Positions 32,243 through 41,866 of a stretch of DNA of 64,000 nucleotides are shown here, piece by piece. The translations under genes and the position numbers were made by a program. Positions within the stretch are counted from its first letter, which is position 1; every line of letters starts with the position of its first letter. This stretch comes from Tillandsia leiboldiana (Eukaryota; Streptophyta; Magnoliopsida; Poales; Bromeliaceae): contig CM055074.1 of the NCBI GenBank assembly GCA_029204045.2, positions 13,763,659 through 13,827,658 of the forward strand. Reading direction: 5' to 3'. A model generated the notes under the pieces. That model had not been told where the DNA came from, did not search any database, and saw only the letters and a list, made by a program, of their open reading frames with translations.

Positions 32243-32373
32243 TTGGAATTGAAGAACTTGAGTTTGAAAGCTTCCAAGGAGGATGAAATCTAGAGAGAAG
32301 CGCTGGAAACTTTTGAACAAAAGATTGGAGTAAAAGAAATCAAAACCCTTTGTTCTTTAAAAAACCTAGCCGC

Positions 32374-32523
32374 GATCCGGATCAGTTCGAACTTGCGATC
32401 CGGATCGGCTACCCGCAGTGAGAAACTGCGTTCGGGATCCGGATCGGCAGGTCCAATCCGGATCGTCAGCCCGCAGGAGAAAAACCTGCGTTCGGATCCG
32501 GATCACCCTGCCCGATCCGGATC
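32374..32523 (-). promoter_or_regulatory. Internal GATCCGGATC palindrome array, Sire-1 right
   Basis: Six copies in the same spacing as 24694-24844, upstream of ORF X. The nearby TATA-like site of the left half is degenerate here. Confidence 0.65.
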
Positions 32524-33449
32524 GGCCCCAATTTTTCTTTAGAAAAATTTCAGAGAAACTTCAAGAAAAACCAGAAAAAGATTGTCAAGCACAAAGGTGT
32601 ATCACTTTACACAAAACATCGTTTCACACAACAAGAATTAGATTATGCCAATCTATCAGTATATCCAAAAATGAAACGAAAAATTTACAAGAATTAAATC
32701 CTTAAAGTTGAACACCTTCAATTAACATCTAACTTGATCTTATGAGTAATGCCTTTATCAATAATCAATTCGGTAAAGAAAATGAAATACAAAGATCAAT
32801 AGATGTTTGAAATCCCAAATATGGTAGATAATATTTCTAGACAATCTGTTGAAGAGAGTGGCTCTTTGAGCCTCTTTCTTTAAAATCCCACCTTATACCA
32901 ACATTGAAATTTGACAGAGTCAAGTATTTCAACATGCATTTTACTTAATACAAAATTTGAACAACCATGCTTGGTATACATGTGGTAGCTGCACACAATA
33001 CTCGGACGACCGAGGTGTAGCTCTTTCTCCATGTGGTGGTAGTTTTCACACTCCCTCATTGGGATGGTAACTCTTTCCACATTCTTTGAGCATTTTACAT
33101 TATCTTTGACTCCCCCTCATTGGCTATCATTATTTAGATATAAAGTATTCAACCAAAAATTGATCTCGATTTAATACTCGACTAAACCGTCAAATAAGAT
33201 ATGACTATACCAAGAGATCATTGAGAGAGAATTGACTTTGATCACTTTAGAAGATGATTTAATTAACATAAACGATCATTGCAACAAAGAAATATTATGA
33301 TGGCAAAAGCATAATAAATTTCTAAATGTGTGAACAGATGCAATAAAGTCAATTAAGATCTATGATCATTACTATCCTATGTATAACATAGATATTGAAT
33401 AGCACAAAACAAATACAAACCTATTTTAAGCAAAGGTTTCAAAAAGAAG
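32524..33449 (-). other. Sire-1 right: spacer between RNase H and the ORF X promoter
   Basis: No gene seen. The conserved block at 32966-33052 with the CTCGG-ACGA-CCGAG hairpin (33001-33014) and the internal polypurine tract (33111-33118) are present. Confidence 0.65.
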
Positions 33450-34613
33450 TTATTTCAAAGAAAGCATACCAATTGCTTTTCGCAAATGAATAAAACGTTT
33501 TTGATCCAAGGTTTTGTAAAAAGTCAGCTAATTGATCTTCAGTTGAAACATATGAAAGTTGAGAGTATTTGATTCAACTAGCTCTCTAAGAAAATGATAT
33601 CTAAGTTCAATATGTTTTGTTCTAGAGTGGCACACAGGGTTTTTAGAAATGTTAATTGCACTTGTGTTGTCACAAGAATTGTTACCGAAGATGCTGAAAT
33701 GCGGAAGTCACTCAATACGCTTTTCATCCAAATGAGTTGAGTTGAGCAACTCCAGCTGAAATGTATTCCGCTTCGGCAGTCGAGAGTGCTATGCAATTCT
33801 GCTTTTTAACTGTGCCATGCAACAAGGCAATGGCCAAGATAGAAGCATGCACCACTCGTGCTTTTCCGATCATCCACTGATCCTGCCCAATCGGCATCTG
33901 AGTATCCAACAATGTCCAGACTTGTTCCCATAGGATACCAAATTCCGAAATTAATTGATCCTTTGATGTACCGGATGATCCGTTTCACCGCTTTCAGGTG
34001 AACCTCCTTTGGTGCTGATTGATATCTCGCGCAACTCCCAACACTAAGGATATATCCGGGCGACTAGCCGTGAGGTAAAGTAGACTTCCAATCATACTTA
34101 TATACAGTTTCTCGTCTACATTCTCACTATGTGATTCACTTCCAAGTCCCTTGTGGCTAGTTCCCATTGGAGTTGGAAAATCTTTACAATTTTCTAGATC
34201 AAACTTTTTGACCAACTCCAGTGCATACTTGGATTGACTCAAGTGAATACCTCATCATTTTGTTTAATTTGCAATCCAAGAAAATAAGACAGTTCGCCCA
34301 TCATGGACATCTCAAATTCGCTTTCCATGGTCTCCGCGAATTTAGAAGCATCATTATCTTTTGTTGCACCAAATACAATGTCATCGACATAGATTTGTGC
34401 TACAATGAAATTATTTTGATAATGCTTCACAAAGAGAGTCCTGTCAGCTCCCCCTCGAGTATAGCCCTTCTCCAAAAGGTGCTTTGTTAACCTTTCGTAC
34501 CATGCTCGCGGTGCTTGTTTCAGACCGTAAAGAGCCGTTTTCAAACGAAAAACATGGTTAGGTTGTTTATGATCTACAAAACCTTTCGGTTGAGCTACAT
34601 AAACTTCCTCATT
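33450..34613 (-). pseudogene. Sire-1 right: reverse transcriptase and RNase H, frameshifted
   Basis: RT palm with IYVDDIVFGATKDNDASKF (34239-34544) and connection QSKYALELVKKFDLENCKDFPTP (33994-34242). RNase H GYSDADWAGSVDDRKSTSG (33806-33988), then ALSTAEAEYISAG (33724-33912), with the C-terminus in other frames down to 33450. The catalytic residues are kept, but at least four single-base indels interrupt the frame. Confidence 0.8.
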
Positions 34614-35893
34614 TAAAACCCATTTAGAAATGCGCTCTTGACGTCCATTTGAAATAATTTGATTTTAAAATGACAAGCAATAGCAAACAATATACGAATG
34701 GACTCGAGTCTAGCTACAGGGGCGAAAGTTTCGTCAAAGTCTATACCTTCTACTTGAGAGTAGCCTTGAGCAACTAGTCGTGCCTTGTTCCTGATGATAG
34801 TACCATCTTCATCTTTCTTGTTCTTGAAGATCCATTTGGTACCTATCACATTATGTTGCTTTGGAGGCTTCGTTAATTCCCAGACGTTGTTTCGCTCAAA
34901 TTGATGGAGCTGTTCCTGCATTGCTTTAATCCAGTAGTCATCCTGAAGAGCTTCATCTATTGTCTTTGGTTCGATTAAAGATACGTAGCAAGCAAATCCG
35001 CAAACCAACTGCCTTCGAGTTCTAACTCCTTCTTGTGGATCTCCAATGATGTTCGATTCCGGATGATCCTTGGAGATTCGTAGCGTTTGTTGAAACGGAG
35101 TACTCGGAGGTACACGAGATGATTCCTGCATATCAGATAAACTAGAAGAACCATTAGATGCATCATTAATATTGGAAGTATTATTATGAGAAGATGCACT
35201 AGCAGGAGAATCATCATCTAGAGAGATATCGAGGGTAGATTTTTCAGATTCAAAATGAGAAGCTTCATCTACTTTAACATTTAGAGATTCTACGATCGTC
35301 TTAGATTCAATGTTAAATACTCGATATGCTCTGCTATTCGTAGAATAACCCAAAAAGATCCCTTCATCACTTCGAGAGTCGAACTTTTCAAGATTTTCAC
35401 GGTCACGTAAGATGTAACATCGACTCCCGAAGATACGAAAGTACTTGATATCCGGTTTTCTACTAAACCACAGCTCATATGGTGTATTCAAGGTTCCTGG
35501 GCGCAAATACACTCTGTTAATGACATAGACAGCGGTGTTCACAGCTTCAGCCCAAAAATGTAGCGGTAATTTCCGGCTATGAAGCATCACACGCGCCATC
35601 TCTTGAACAACCCTGTTTTTGCGCTCAACAACACCATTCTGCTGAGGTGTATAGGGTGCCGAGAATTCATGTTTAATGCCATTTGAAGTACAAAAGTCAA
35701 TGAATTTTGAATTTATGAATTCTCCACCCCTATCACTTCTAACACGAATGATCTTTTCATTCTTTTCAATCATAATACGATGGCAAATCTCATGAAAAGA
35801 GTCAAACGTATCAGCTTTCTCTCTCAAAAATGCTACCCAAGAAAACCGAGAGAAATCATCAACCAATAAAAAGATGTACCATTTACCTCGCAA
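34613..35893 (-). CDS. Sire-1 right: integrase core to reverse transcriptase N-terminus (426-aa open frame)
   Basis: This segment of pol holds the integrase DDE core with VDDFSRFSWVAF (D), RVRSDRGGEF (D) and TPQQNGVVERK (E), followed by the C-terminal domain and a Ser/Asn-rich linker. It ends with the RT N-terminus (GTKWIFKNKKDEDG, DFDETFAPVARLESIR, FQMDVKSAFLNGF). It is not a complete gene: one extra base near 35905 separates it from the protease/zinc-finger frame and another indel near 34600 from the RT palm. Confidence 0.8.
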   Translation of the reverse strand: MRGKWYIFLLVDDFSRFSWVAFLREKADTFDSFHEICHRIMIEKNEKIIRVRSDRGGEFINSKFIDFCTSNGIKHEFSAPYTPQQNGVVERKNRVVQEMARVMLHSRKLPLHFWAEAVNTAVYVINRVYLRPGTLNTPYELWFSRKPDIKYFRIFGSRCYILRDRENLEKFDSRSDEGIFLGYSTNSRAYRVFNIESKTIVESLNVKVDEASHFESEKSTLDISLDDDSPASASSHNNTSNINDASNGSSSLSDMQESSRVPPSTPFQQTLRISKDHPESNIIGDPQEGVRTRRQLVCGFACYVSLIEPKTIDEALQDDYWIKAMQEQLHQFERNNVWELTKPPKQHNVIGTKWIFKNKKDEDGTIIRNKARLVAQGYSQVEGIDFDETFAPVARLESIRILFAIACHFKIKLFQMDVKSAFLNGF

Positions 35894-36929
35894 AGATGGT
35901 TGACGGGTCCGGCCCCATTAAGTCCATGTGCAAAAGTTCCAAGGGCCGTTTTGTACCAACGTGGTTCAAGTTCTTGTGTGCAGTCCTAGACTGTTTTCCC
36001 CTTTTGGCAACCACCACACACAACGTTTGTTTAAATAAAAGCTTTGGAATCCCCTTGACCACGTCCTTGTTTGAAATTCTAGTAAGTTCCTTAAAATTTA
36101 AGTGACCTAGCCTTTCATGCCAAAGAGTTTCATTATTCAAAGCGGCTAAGTTACAATTTTCAGAAAATTTATTAGGAACAACATAACAATTGTTTTCAGA
36201 TCTAACCCCTTTTAGAAAGAAAGCATGGTCCTTATCAGTTACAACGCATTCAACCGATGAAAAGTTAACTGAAAAACCATTGTCGCAAAGTTGACTTATG
36301 CTTATGAGGTTAGTCTTAAGGCCATCAACAAATAAGACGTTTTTCAAAATCGGGCCATCTGGAATAGCTACCGTCCCTTTTCCAACAATTTTGGAAGATC
36401 GACCGTCTCCGAAAACAACGTGTCCTCCGGAGATTTTCTCAAGATTTTGAAAACTATTTTTGTCACCGGTCATGTGACGGGAACACCCGCTATCCAGATA
36501 CCAAGACGAGCTATCATATGCATGCAAGGAAATATTGGAAACAAGACAAGGGAAAATTTCACCTTTGCGCACCCAAACCTTTTTGGAATGCGTCTGTAAT
36601 GGTCGTGAAGTTTTGTGCCTAGGTGAAAGCGTCTTGTTAAAACGATTGTTGCTCCTTGATGAAGTCGTCTTGCGCGGTGAACTACCAAGTCTCTTTTCAT
36701 TTGAAAAGTTTTGCTTTGATTTCCGGAAAGGAGCCTTTTTGGTAGTTGATGCAAGAGGTGCTTGAGATGAGCGTTCGACTCCCGTCTTGCAATATCTTCT
36801 TATGTGCCCTGAAACACCACAACGAAAACATACCTTAGATCTTGACGATCCCAAAGAGGATGAAGTAGGTTTGTTGTCGTTGTTTGTCTTGAATTCCGGT
36901 GTCGGAGGAGGAGATACCGACTGAGGCAC
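35883..36929 (-). CDS. Sire-1 right: gag C-terminus, protease and integrase zinc finger (348-aa open frame)
   Basis: In order: the second knuckle CFRCGVSGHIRRYC (about residue 33), a basic linker, and the aspartic protease with SSWYLDSGCSRHMTGD (DSG catalytic triad). Protease body KNVLFVDGLKTNLISISQL follows, then the integrase N-terminal motif ETLWHERLGHLNFKELTRIS, with VVAKRGKQSR in place of the expected CxxC (one base off). The first codons overlap the gag frame because this copy lacks one base near 36932. This PR/zinc-finger segment is what the left half has lost. Confidence 0.8.
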   Translation of the reverse strand: MPQSVSPPPTPEFKTNNDNKPTSSSLGSSRSKVCFRCGVSGHIRRYCKTGVERSSQAPLASTTKKAPFRKSKQNFSNEKRLGSSPRKTTSSRSNNRFNKTLSPRHKTSRPLQTHSKKVWVRKGEIFPCLVSNISLHAYDSSSWYLDSGCSRHMTGDKNSFQNLEKISGGHVVFGDGRSSKIVGKGTVAIPDGPILKNVLFVDGLKTNLISISQLCDNGFSVNFSSVECVVTDKDHAFFLKGVRSENNCYVVPNKFSENCNLAALNNETLWHERLGHLNFKELTRISNKDVVKGIPKLLFKQTLCVVVAKRGKQSRTAHKNLNHVGTKRPLELLHMDLMGPDPSTIFAR

Positions 36930-38560
36930 AAAACTGTCTCACTCGAACTTGGACTGTTTCCAGTTTGAGTGTATCCGAGGCCGAACCTATTTGATTGACC
37001 AAGACCAAGAAGTCTATCCAACTTACTCCTTCCTGAAGAGAATCGCTGTAAGTCATTCTTGAGTTGGAAAATGGTCTTTGTCATTTCCAGGTTATCCTGT
37101 CGAGCCTCGTTGTAGAGCTTTGAAAAGTGATTCGCGTTATCCACCAGATTTGTATGTTCCTTTTCAAGTTGCTCATTGGACTCTTGAAGGGAAGCATTTT
37201 CTTTTATCAGGTTTTCCCTTTCCACTTCAAGAGCGTTTGAGAGAGAAGTCGCTCTTTTTGCTTCTTCTTCGAGATCATGCAATCTCCCTCTCAAACTCTT
37301 GTTTTGCTTAGCCACTTTCTTTGAGTCCCTCAAAAGTCTGTGGTAGGCTAGAGCAAAATCTTCACCTTCCGAATCATCCGATTCATTGTCCATTGCATTC
37401 TTTTCAACAGTGGAGTTGGACAATGATTCAGACGTACTTGCCATAAAGCACATGAATGGTGAAGATGTGGACGCGTGGAATGCCGTGGAGCTCTTTTCTT
37501 CATCACTTGAAGACGACTCATTTGACGTTGAGTTGTCATCCCAAGTGACGACTTGCATCGCCTTCTTCTTTGCCGGATACTTGTTAGGACACTCCGTTGC
37601 AATGTGGCCGTAGCCTCGACATTTGAAGCATTGCAGTTGTCCTTCTGAACTTTTCTTATCCTTTGAGAAGTTCTCCTGCTTTCTTGACTTGTGACTTGGA
37701 GTACCCTTGCCTTTGTTCCACTTTCTGAAGGATGGAGATTTGCTTGAATTACCCCTTCGAAAGTTGCGGCGAAAATTCCTTGTCAAGAGAGCGAGCTGCT
37801 TCTCAAATTCCTCCATAGAAAGGTTCTCGTCATCGTCCGAGGAGGATGTATCCGCGTCTTCTTCCTTAGTTGTTTTCAACGCATAACCTGAAGACTTAGA
37901 AGTGGATGCTTTTCCAGAAGAATTGTTAGTATTAAAAGTCATTTCATAAGTTTGTAATGAACCAACTAATTCTTCTACACGTATTTCGTCCGGGTGTTTA
38001 ATAGTTTCAATGGCAGTAACCTTTGGGCGAAATCGTTCAGGAAGAGTTCTTAAGATTTTTCTTACAATCTTAAATTCTGGAATCTTCTCTCCCAGATTAG
38101 CACATGAGTTTACGATGTCTTGCAATCGTGTATAGTAGTCCGTGAAAGATTCATTTTCTGCCATCAAAATAGAGTCAAACTTGCTCGTAAGCATCTGCAG
38201 TTTCTGAATCTTCACGAGGTTAGTTCCCTCATGTGTAACCTGGAGAACATCCCAGATTTCTTTCGCAGTCTCACATGCCGAGACGCGAGAGAATTCAGTT
38301 TGAGATAAGGCATTAAAAATAGCATTAATTCCCTTGCTATTGTAAGAAGATAACTCAAACTCTTCCTTGGTCCATTTCGACCTAGGTTTTAAGGTGTGAA
38401 CATCAGAGATAAGTTCAGTTGGATTAGTCCATCCTGATTCAATTGAATGCCACACCCTTTCGTCGATGGAAGATAAAAAGGCTTTCATCCGTACTTTCCA
38501 GTACGCATAATTTGTTCCATCAAAGAAAGGGGGTCGATTGATGTTTCCACCTTCAACCAT
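36800..38560 (-). CDS. Sire-1 right: gag, open over 586 aa
   Basis: The start MVEGGNINRPPFFDGTNYAY at 38560 is the first ATG after the primer site. Residues 10-220 form the copia capsid-like region (YWKVRMKAFL, THEGTNLVKIQKLQML, LRTLPERFRPKVTAIE). A Ser/Asp-rich linker and a CCHC knuckle follow (CFKCRGYGHIATEC, about residue 315), then an acidic segment and a long coiled coil (about 415-515). The last ~30 residues are out of frame after a one-base loss near 36932. It would form the particle and bind the RNA. Confidence 0.85.
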   Translation of the reverse strand: MVEGGNINRPPFFDGTNYAYWKVRMKAFLSSIDERVWHSIESGWTNPTELISDVHTLKPRSKWTKEEFELSSYNSKGINAIFNALSQTEFSRVSACETAKEIWDVLQVTHEGTNLVKIQKLQMLTSKFDSILMAENESFTDYYTRLQDIVNSCANLGEKIPEFKIVRKILRTLPERFRPKVTAIETIKHPDEIRVEELVGSLQTYEMTFNTNNSSGKASTSKSSGYALKTTKEEDADTSSSDDDENLSMEEFEKQLALLTRNFRRNFRRGNSSKSPSFRKWNKGKGTPSHKSRKQENFSKDKKSSEGQLQCFKCRGYGHIATECPNKYPAKKKAMQVVTWDDNSTSNESSSSDEEKSSTAFHASTSSPFMCFMASTSESLSNSTVEKNAMDNESDDSEGEDFALAYHRLLRDSKKVAKQNKSLRGRLHDLEEEAKRATSLSNALEVERENLIKENASLQESNEQLEKEHTNLVDNANHFSKLYNEARQDNLEMTKTIFQLKNDLQRFSSGRSKLDRLLGLGQSNRFGLGYTQTGNSPSSSETVLCLSRYLLLRHRNSRQTTTTNLLHPLWDRQDLRYVFVVVFQGT

Positions 38561-38580
38561 TGTTCACAACCCTATTCCCT

Positions 38581-38591
38581 CTCTGATACCA
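38581..38591 (-). promoter_or_regulatory. Sire-1 primer binding site (tRNA-iMet)
   Basis: CTCTGATACCA on the plus strand, two bases from the LTR start at 38594. Confidence 0.92.
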
Positions 38592-38916
38592 CTTGTTGGG
38601 TCGTATATAATACGAATCTAAATAGGGGAAGAAACACCTAGAGGGGGGTGAATAGGTGTAAACGTATAAACACTCAAAAATCGTTGCGATAAAAAACCCA
38701 ATGCGGAAATGAAAATAACTCGCAAGATTTTTACGTGGAAAACTCCATCACCGGAGTAAAAAACCACGGGACCGATAACACGGCAGAAATCCACTAGAAT
38801 TAAAACACGTACAAGGTGATTTACCGTACACACTTACGACTCAACCTTTTCCATACGCTCCTAGAGGATCTTCTCCGCTCGCTCCAGACGCTTCTCGAAT
38901 CCACGATCTGCGCCCA

Positions 38917-39071
38917 ACGCCGAATCCACGGCGTCCAACGTCGAATCCACGACGTCCGACCGAATCCACGGTCTTCACCCAATAGCACCCTTCGAATCCA
39001 CGAACGTGCCTCGCTCCGAATCCACGAGAGCGAATGAACCTTGAATCCACAAGGACACGCGAATCCACGCG
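38917..39071 (-). repeat. Hairpin array with GTGGATTC loop, Sire-1 5' LTR
   Basis: Seven hairpins identical in arrangement to those at 20099-20253. They lie about 250-400 bases downstream of the predicted transcription start, in the leader of the genomic RNA. Confidence 0.8.
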
Positions 39072-39347
39072 CCGATTTTGGGGTAATCGTTGTTTTTTGG
39101 GTGGTGATGATCCGCCGAATACTTAGATCAAAGATAGATCGGAAATACCATCTAAGTATTCATTAGTTTGATTCAACTCAAGATGTGAGTATGAAAACCT
39201 AGAATCAAACTAATCAATATAGATGAAGAAACATAGAGTATTCTCTAATGATTTCCTTTCTTCTCTATATGTGGATCTATAGCCGTATAAGATGATATAT
39301 GAAAATGACGGCTATGTGGATTGACCCTAGAAAGAAAGACATAGGGT

Positions 39348-39357
39348 CTATTTATAG
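39348..39357 (-). promoter_or_regulatory. Sire-1 5' LTR TATA box
   Basis: The minus strand reads CTATAAATAG. It is the likely promoter of the full-length transcript. Confidence 0.65.
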
Positions 39358-39421
39358 GTTAGAAACCCTAGGAAGGAGATAAGAATCAAAAACCTGCCAT
39401 TTCTGGAATTTTACGGACGGC

Positions 39422-39703
39422 GATCCGGATCGTGATAACTGAGATCCGGATCGTCATAACGAAACAGCCAATTCCAGAAAAACGAAGGTTCGGGATCCGG
39501 ATCATGTGACTACGATCCGGATCGTTCATACAGTTCACCAAACATCAACGTTCGGGATCCGGATTGCGAAGCAAGATCCGGATCGTTCAAGGTAGATGGT
39601 AAACTCAACGTTCGGGATCCGGATCAAGAGACTACGATCCGGATTGCGACGATGTATGAACGAACCACCTTCGGGATCCGGATCGAACAGCCTGATCCGG
39701 ATC
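39422..39703 (-). promoter_or_regulatory. GATCCGGATC palindrome array, Sire-1 5' LTR
   Basis: Ten copies, same order and spacing as 21311-21592, upstream of the TATA box. Confidence 0.75.
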
Positions 39704-39931
39704 CTGAACATGTCCCAAGTCCAGTTTTTTGATTTTTATGCAATGAAAGATTCTTCCAAGTGTTTCTACACTACAAGAAGTATTCGGATCACACAAATTC
39801 TTTAGTTAAACATACCTGATCCTTTTGAATTCTTCTTTCTTGAGATTGAGTTAAATGATCCAACTTTCTTCACCTTCAATCTTCAGGACTTGAAACTTTC
39901 ACGAAACTACGCCAACTCAAATTCCGTAACA

Positions 39932-39936
39932 GATCT
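39932..39936. repeat. Target site duplication of Sire-1, right copy
   Basis: GATCT, matching 19771-19775. Confidence 0.9.
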
Positions 39937-40085
39937 CCCATCGTGCACAATCACCTCACCTTACGTGATGCATTTAACCCTAATCACGGTGCTAGTGCGG
40001 CACCTTTAGCTGGCGTGACGGGGTCCCCACTGGCACCTACACCTTCGTGGGGCACACGGGTCATTCAGACCACTTCTCCGGAAAA

Positions 40086-40119
40086 GTACACCCATGCGGA
40101 GGCCAATCCGCCTGTGTAC
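40086..40119 (-). other. Conserved GGCCAA-loop hairpin, Gypsy-2 LTR
   Basis: GTACAC (40086-40091) pairs with GTGTAC (40114-40119). GCGGA (40096-40100) pairs with TCCGC (40107-40111). The loop is GGCCAA. Both arms changed together relative to GCGGT/ACCGC and GCACACC/GGTGTGC in Gypsy-3. Confidence 0.65.
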
Positions 40120-40753
40120 GTGCAGCATCCAAAAGCCGAGTTGCCGAAATCGGCGTGTATGAAGCACCGCGACCTTGGTCGCCACAATTAATAATGGTAA
40201 AGGAATATTACTATATTAAGCACCGCGACTCTTGGTCGCCACAATTTAATGATACAAGAATAATACATGTTCATGCGAAAGGTTTAACAGCTCATCTACT
40301 TTATTGAACAGATTATTAAGCTTTATAAGATGACACGGTGCACTTACTGCACTTATTGCACTTAATGCAAGGGTACCCACCTGGAATGAAGATAACTGAC
40401 CGCGCCCGCGACCCTCCTAAGCAGATCAGAACTCCTCGCGGCCTACTAAAATATCCGAGAGCACAAATTAACACCTTACCCTAATCAGGTAAAATCAGTG
40501 GTCCCAACCACTGTAACAATAAACCCACAAAACCGAAATCACTGTGCCTAGAGGACCGCGATGTCAATCAAAAGCCAATAAGTCAAAACCGTCAAATAAA
40601 ATCGAAAACTCAGATCAAACCGGTAACAACAAAGGCTAACAACAACCGGACCGCGACTATTTCATCGCGAACTCCATCGGAACACAAAACCGCTAACAGA
40701 AAATCGACAAAACCCAATTCTCAACCGATAGCCAACTCGGGATGTGACGCCCC

Positions 40754-40807
40754 ACTTCCCAGGGGGTCACCCATCCTAGAACTACTCTAGCCCTAGCACG
40801 CTTAACT
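40754..40807 (-). other. 5S rRNA-like segment in Cass-1 left LTR
   Basis: On the minus strand it begins AGTTAAGCGTGCTAGGGC and ends GGATGGGTGACCCCCTGG plus a few bases. This matches the second half of plant 5S rRNA, including the A box, intermediate element and C box of its internal RNA polymerase III promoter, with about four differences from the plant consensus as I recall it. The second copy is at 41155-41208. Confidence 0.85.
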
Positions 40808-41130
40808 CTCATGTTCCTCTTGGATTTTGCTACCATCCAAAATGCTATAGCCGGGTTAGAGATTTTAGTCCTATTATATCATTTATATATAGGACTAATC
40901 CAAATTCCGGGGGTGTCACATTCTTCCCCCCTTTTAAGCCCTGACGTCCACGTCAGGCTCAAGCACACTCACAAGCACCAGGCGATGTGAGACTCGTCTC
41001 GCTAGCCTTAGCCGACCTTGTGAGGAGCTGCACTCCACTCAAAACGGTCATTAGCCGGGGAGCCTCGCTCTACCCGCTATATAACCCAGGCTCAGCCAAG
41101 ACTCATCTCACATTTCCGGCTGGTCAATGG

Positions 41131-41141
41131 CTCTGATACCA
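41131..41141 (-). promoter_or_regulatory. Cass-1 primer binding site (tRNA-iMet)
   Basis: CTCTGATACCA on the plus strand, two bases from the right LTR. Confidence 0.9.
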
Positions 41142-41154
41142 ACTGTGACGCCCC

Positions 41155-41208
41155 ACTTCCCAGGGTGTCACCCATCCTAGAACTACTCTAGCCCTAGCAC
41201 GCTTAACT
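41155..41208 (-). other. 5S rRNA-like segment in Cass-1 right LTR
   Basis: Same segment as 40754-40807. The only base that differs between the two LTRs lies in the C-box part. Confidence 0.85.
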
Positions 41209-41580
41209 CTCATGTTCCTCTTGGATTTTGCTACCATCCAAAATGCTATAGCCGGGTTAGAGATTTTAGTCCTATTATATCATTTATATATAGGACTAAT
41301 CCAAATTCCGGGGGTGTCACACGGGACGTCAATGGTTAAACCAAGAGGACCCCGACGGCGAAAAAGATAAGGAAAAGGCCCGACGACGCGACCCCGACGA
41401 TTTCGTCAAGGCGCGGAGCGTCGGCGAAACTAGCACCTGACATGGCGAAAACGGCGGCCTAAAAGATCCCAAGTAGCCATGCCAAGAAAACCGCGGAAAT
41501 GGTGATCCTAACGGTGAAAACGGCGCTCAAACCGGTGGAAGAACGGGCCAAAACGGAGCTACCGAACTTCCGGCTGACGG

Positions 41581-41866
41581 ATGGTGCACGGAGCAGCGCG
41601 TGGACCGGGTTTACAGCGTCGGCGGCTGTGCGGCATGCACCGGGTGCACGCAGGAAGCATGCACCGCGCATTACGGGCCGGGCCGCGCACGTGCAAGGGC
41701 GCGCGCCGGGTCTACAGATTTTGTCCGCCGACGCGTGCGCCGGGTGCACGCCTGGAGCGTGCACCGCGCACAGTGTGCAGCCCGGCGCACCGTTGCATGC
41801 ACCGGGTCTGCGCCTCCGGGGCTGCGGGGCGTGCACCGGGTGCACGCCTTGGTCTGTGGACCGCGG
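41581..41866. repeat. GC-rich array, Gypsy-2 5' LTR
   Basis: Partner of 14120-14405. Units built on CGTGCACCGCGCA. C/T and G/A differences between the two copies fit deamination of methylated CpG. Confidence 0.75.

Larger units (their letters stand above)
19776..39931 (-). mobile_element. Sire-1: sirevirus-like Ty1/copia element, double internal region
   Basis: Copia order PR-INT-RT-RH on the minus strand, a large gag with CCHC knuckle, an additional ORF after RNase H, CCGG-centred palindromes in the LTR and repeated polypurine tracts all point to the Sirevirus (SIRE/Maximus) lineage. The outer ends are TGTTGGG...GTAACA and are flanked by GATCT on both sides. The internal part holds two sets of genes, left (21820-29544) and right (29645-38593), on either side of a 100-N gap. 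The halves are nearly identical in 3' UTR, intron, RT and gag, but differ in ORF X and in the PR/INT region. Confidence 0.85.
38594..39931 (-). repeat. Sire-1 5' LTR (1338 bp)
   Basis: It starts TGTTGGG and ends GTAACA. It contains the GTGGATTC hairpin array (38917-39071), TATA box (39348-39357) and palindrome array (39422-39703). Very similar to the left LTR apart from the duplication there. No gene. Confidence 0.92.
40743..41321 (-). mobile_element. Cass-1: Cassandra-type TRIM with 5S rRNA segment (579 bp)
   Basis: Two 178-bp LTRs (40743-40920 and 41144-41321) differ at a single base and enclose 223 bp without coding capacity. There is a tRNA-iMet primer site (41131-41141) beside the right LTR and a polypurine tract (minus strand AAAAGGGGGGAAGAA, 40921-40935) beside the left LTR, so it lies on the minus strand. 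The flanks are CGGGA on both sides (40738-40742, 41322-41326). The Gypsy-2 3' LTR keeps the uninterrupted site. It must be moved by proteins from other elements. Confidence 0.92.

Noticed and set aside
40754..40807. A genuine 5S rRNA gene
   Set aside because: Only the second half of 5S is present, in both LTRs of a small element with primer site and target duplication.
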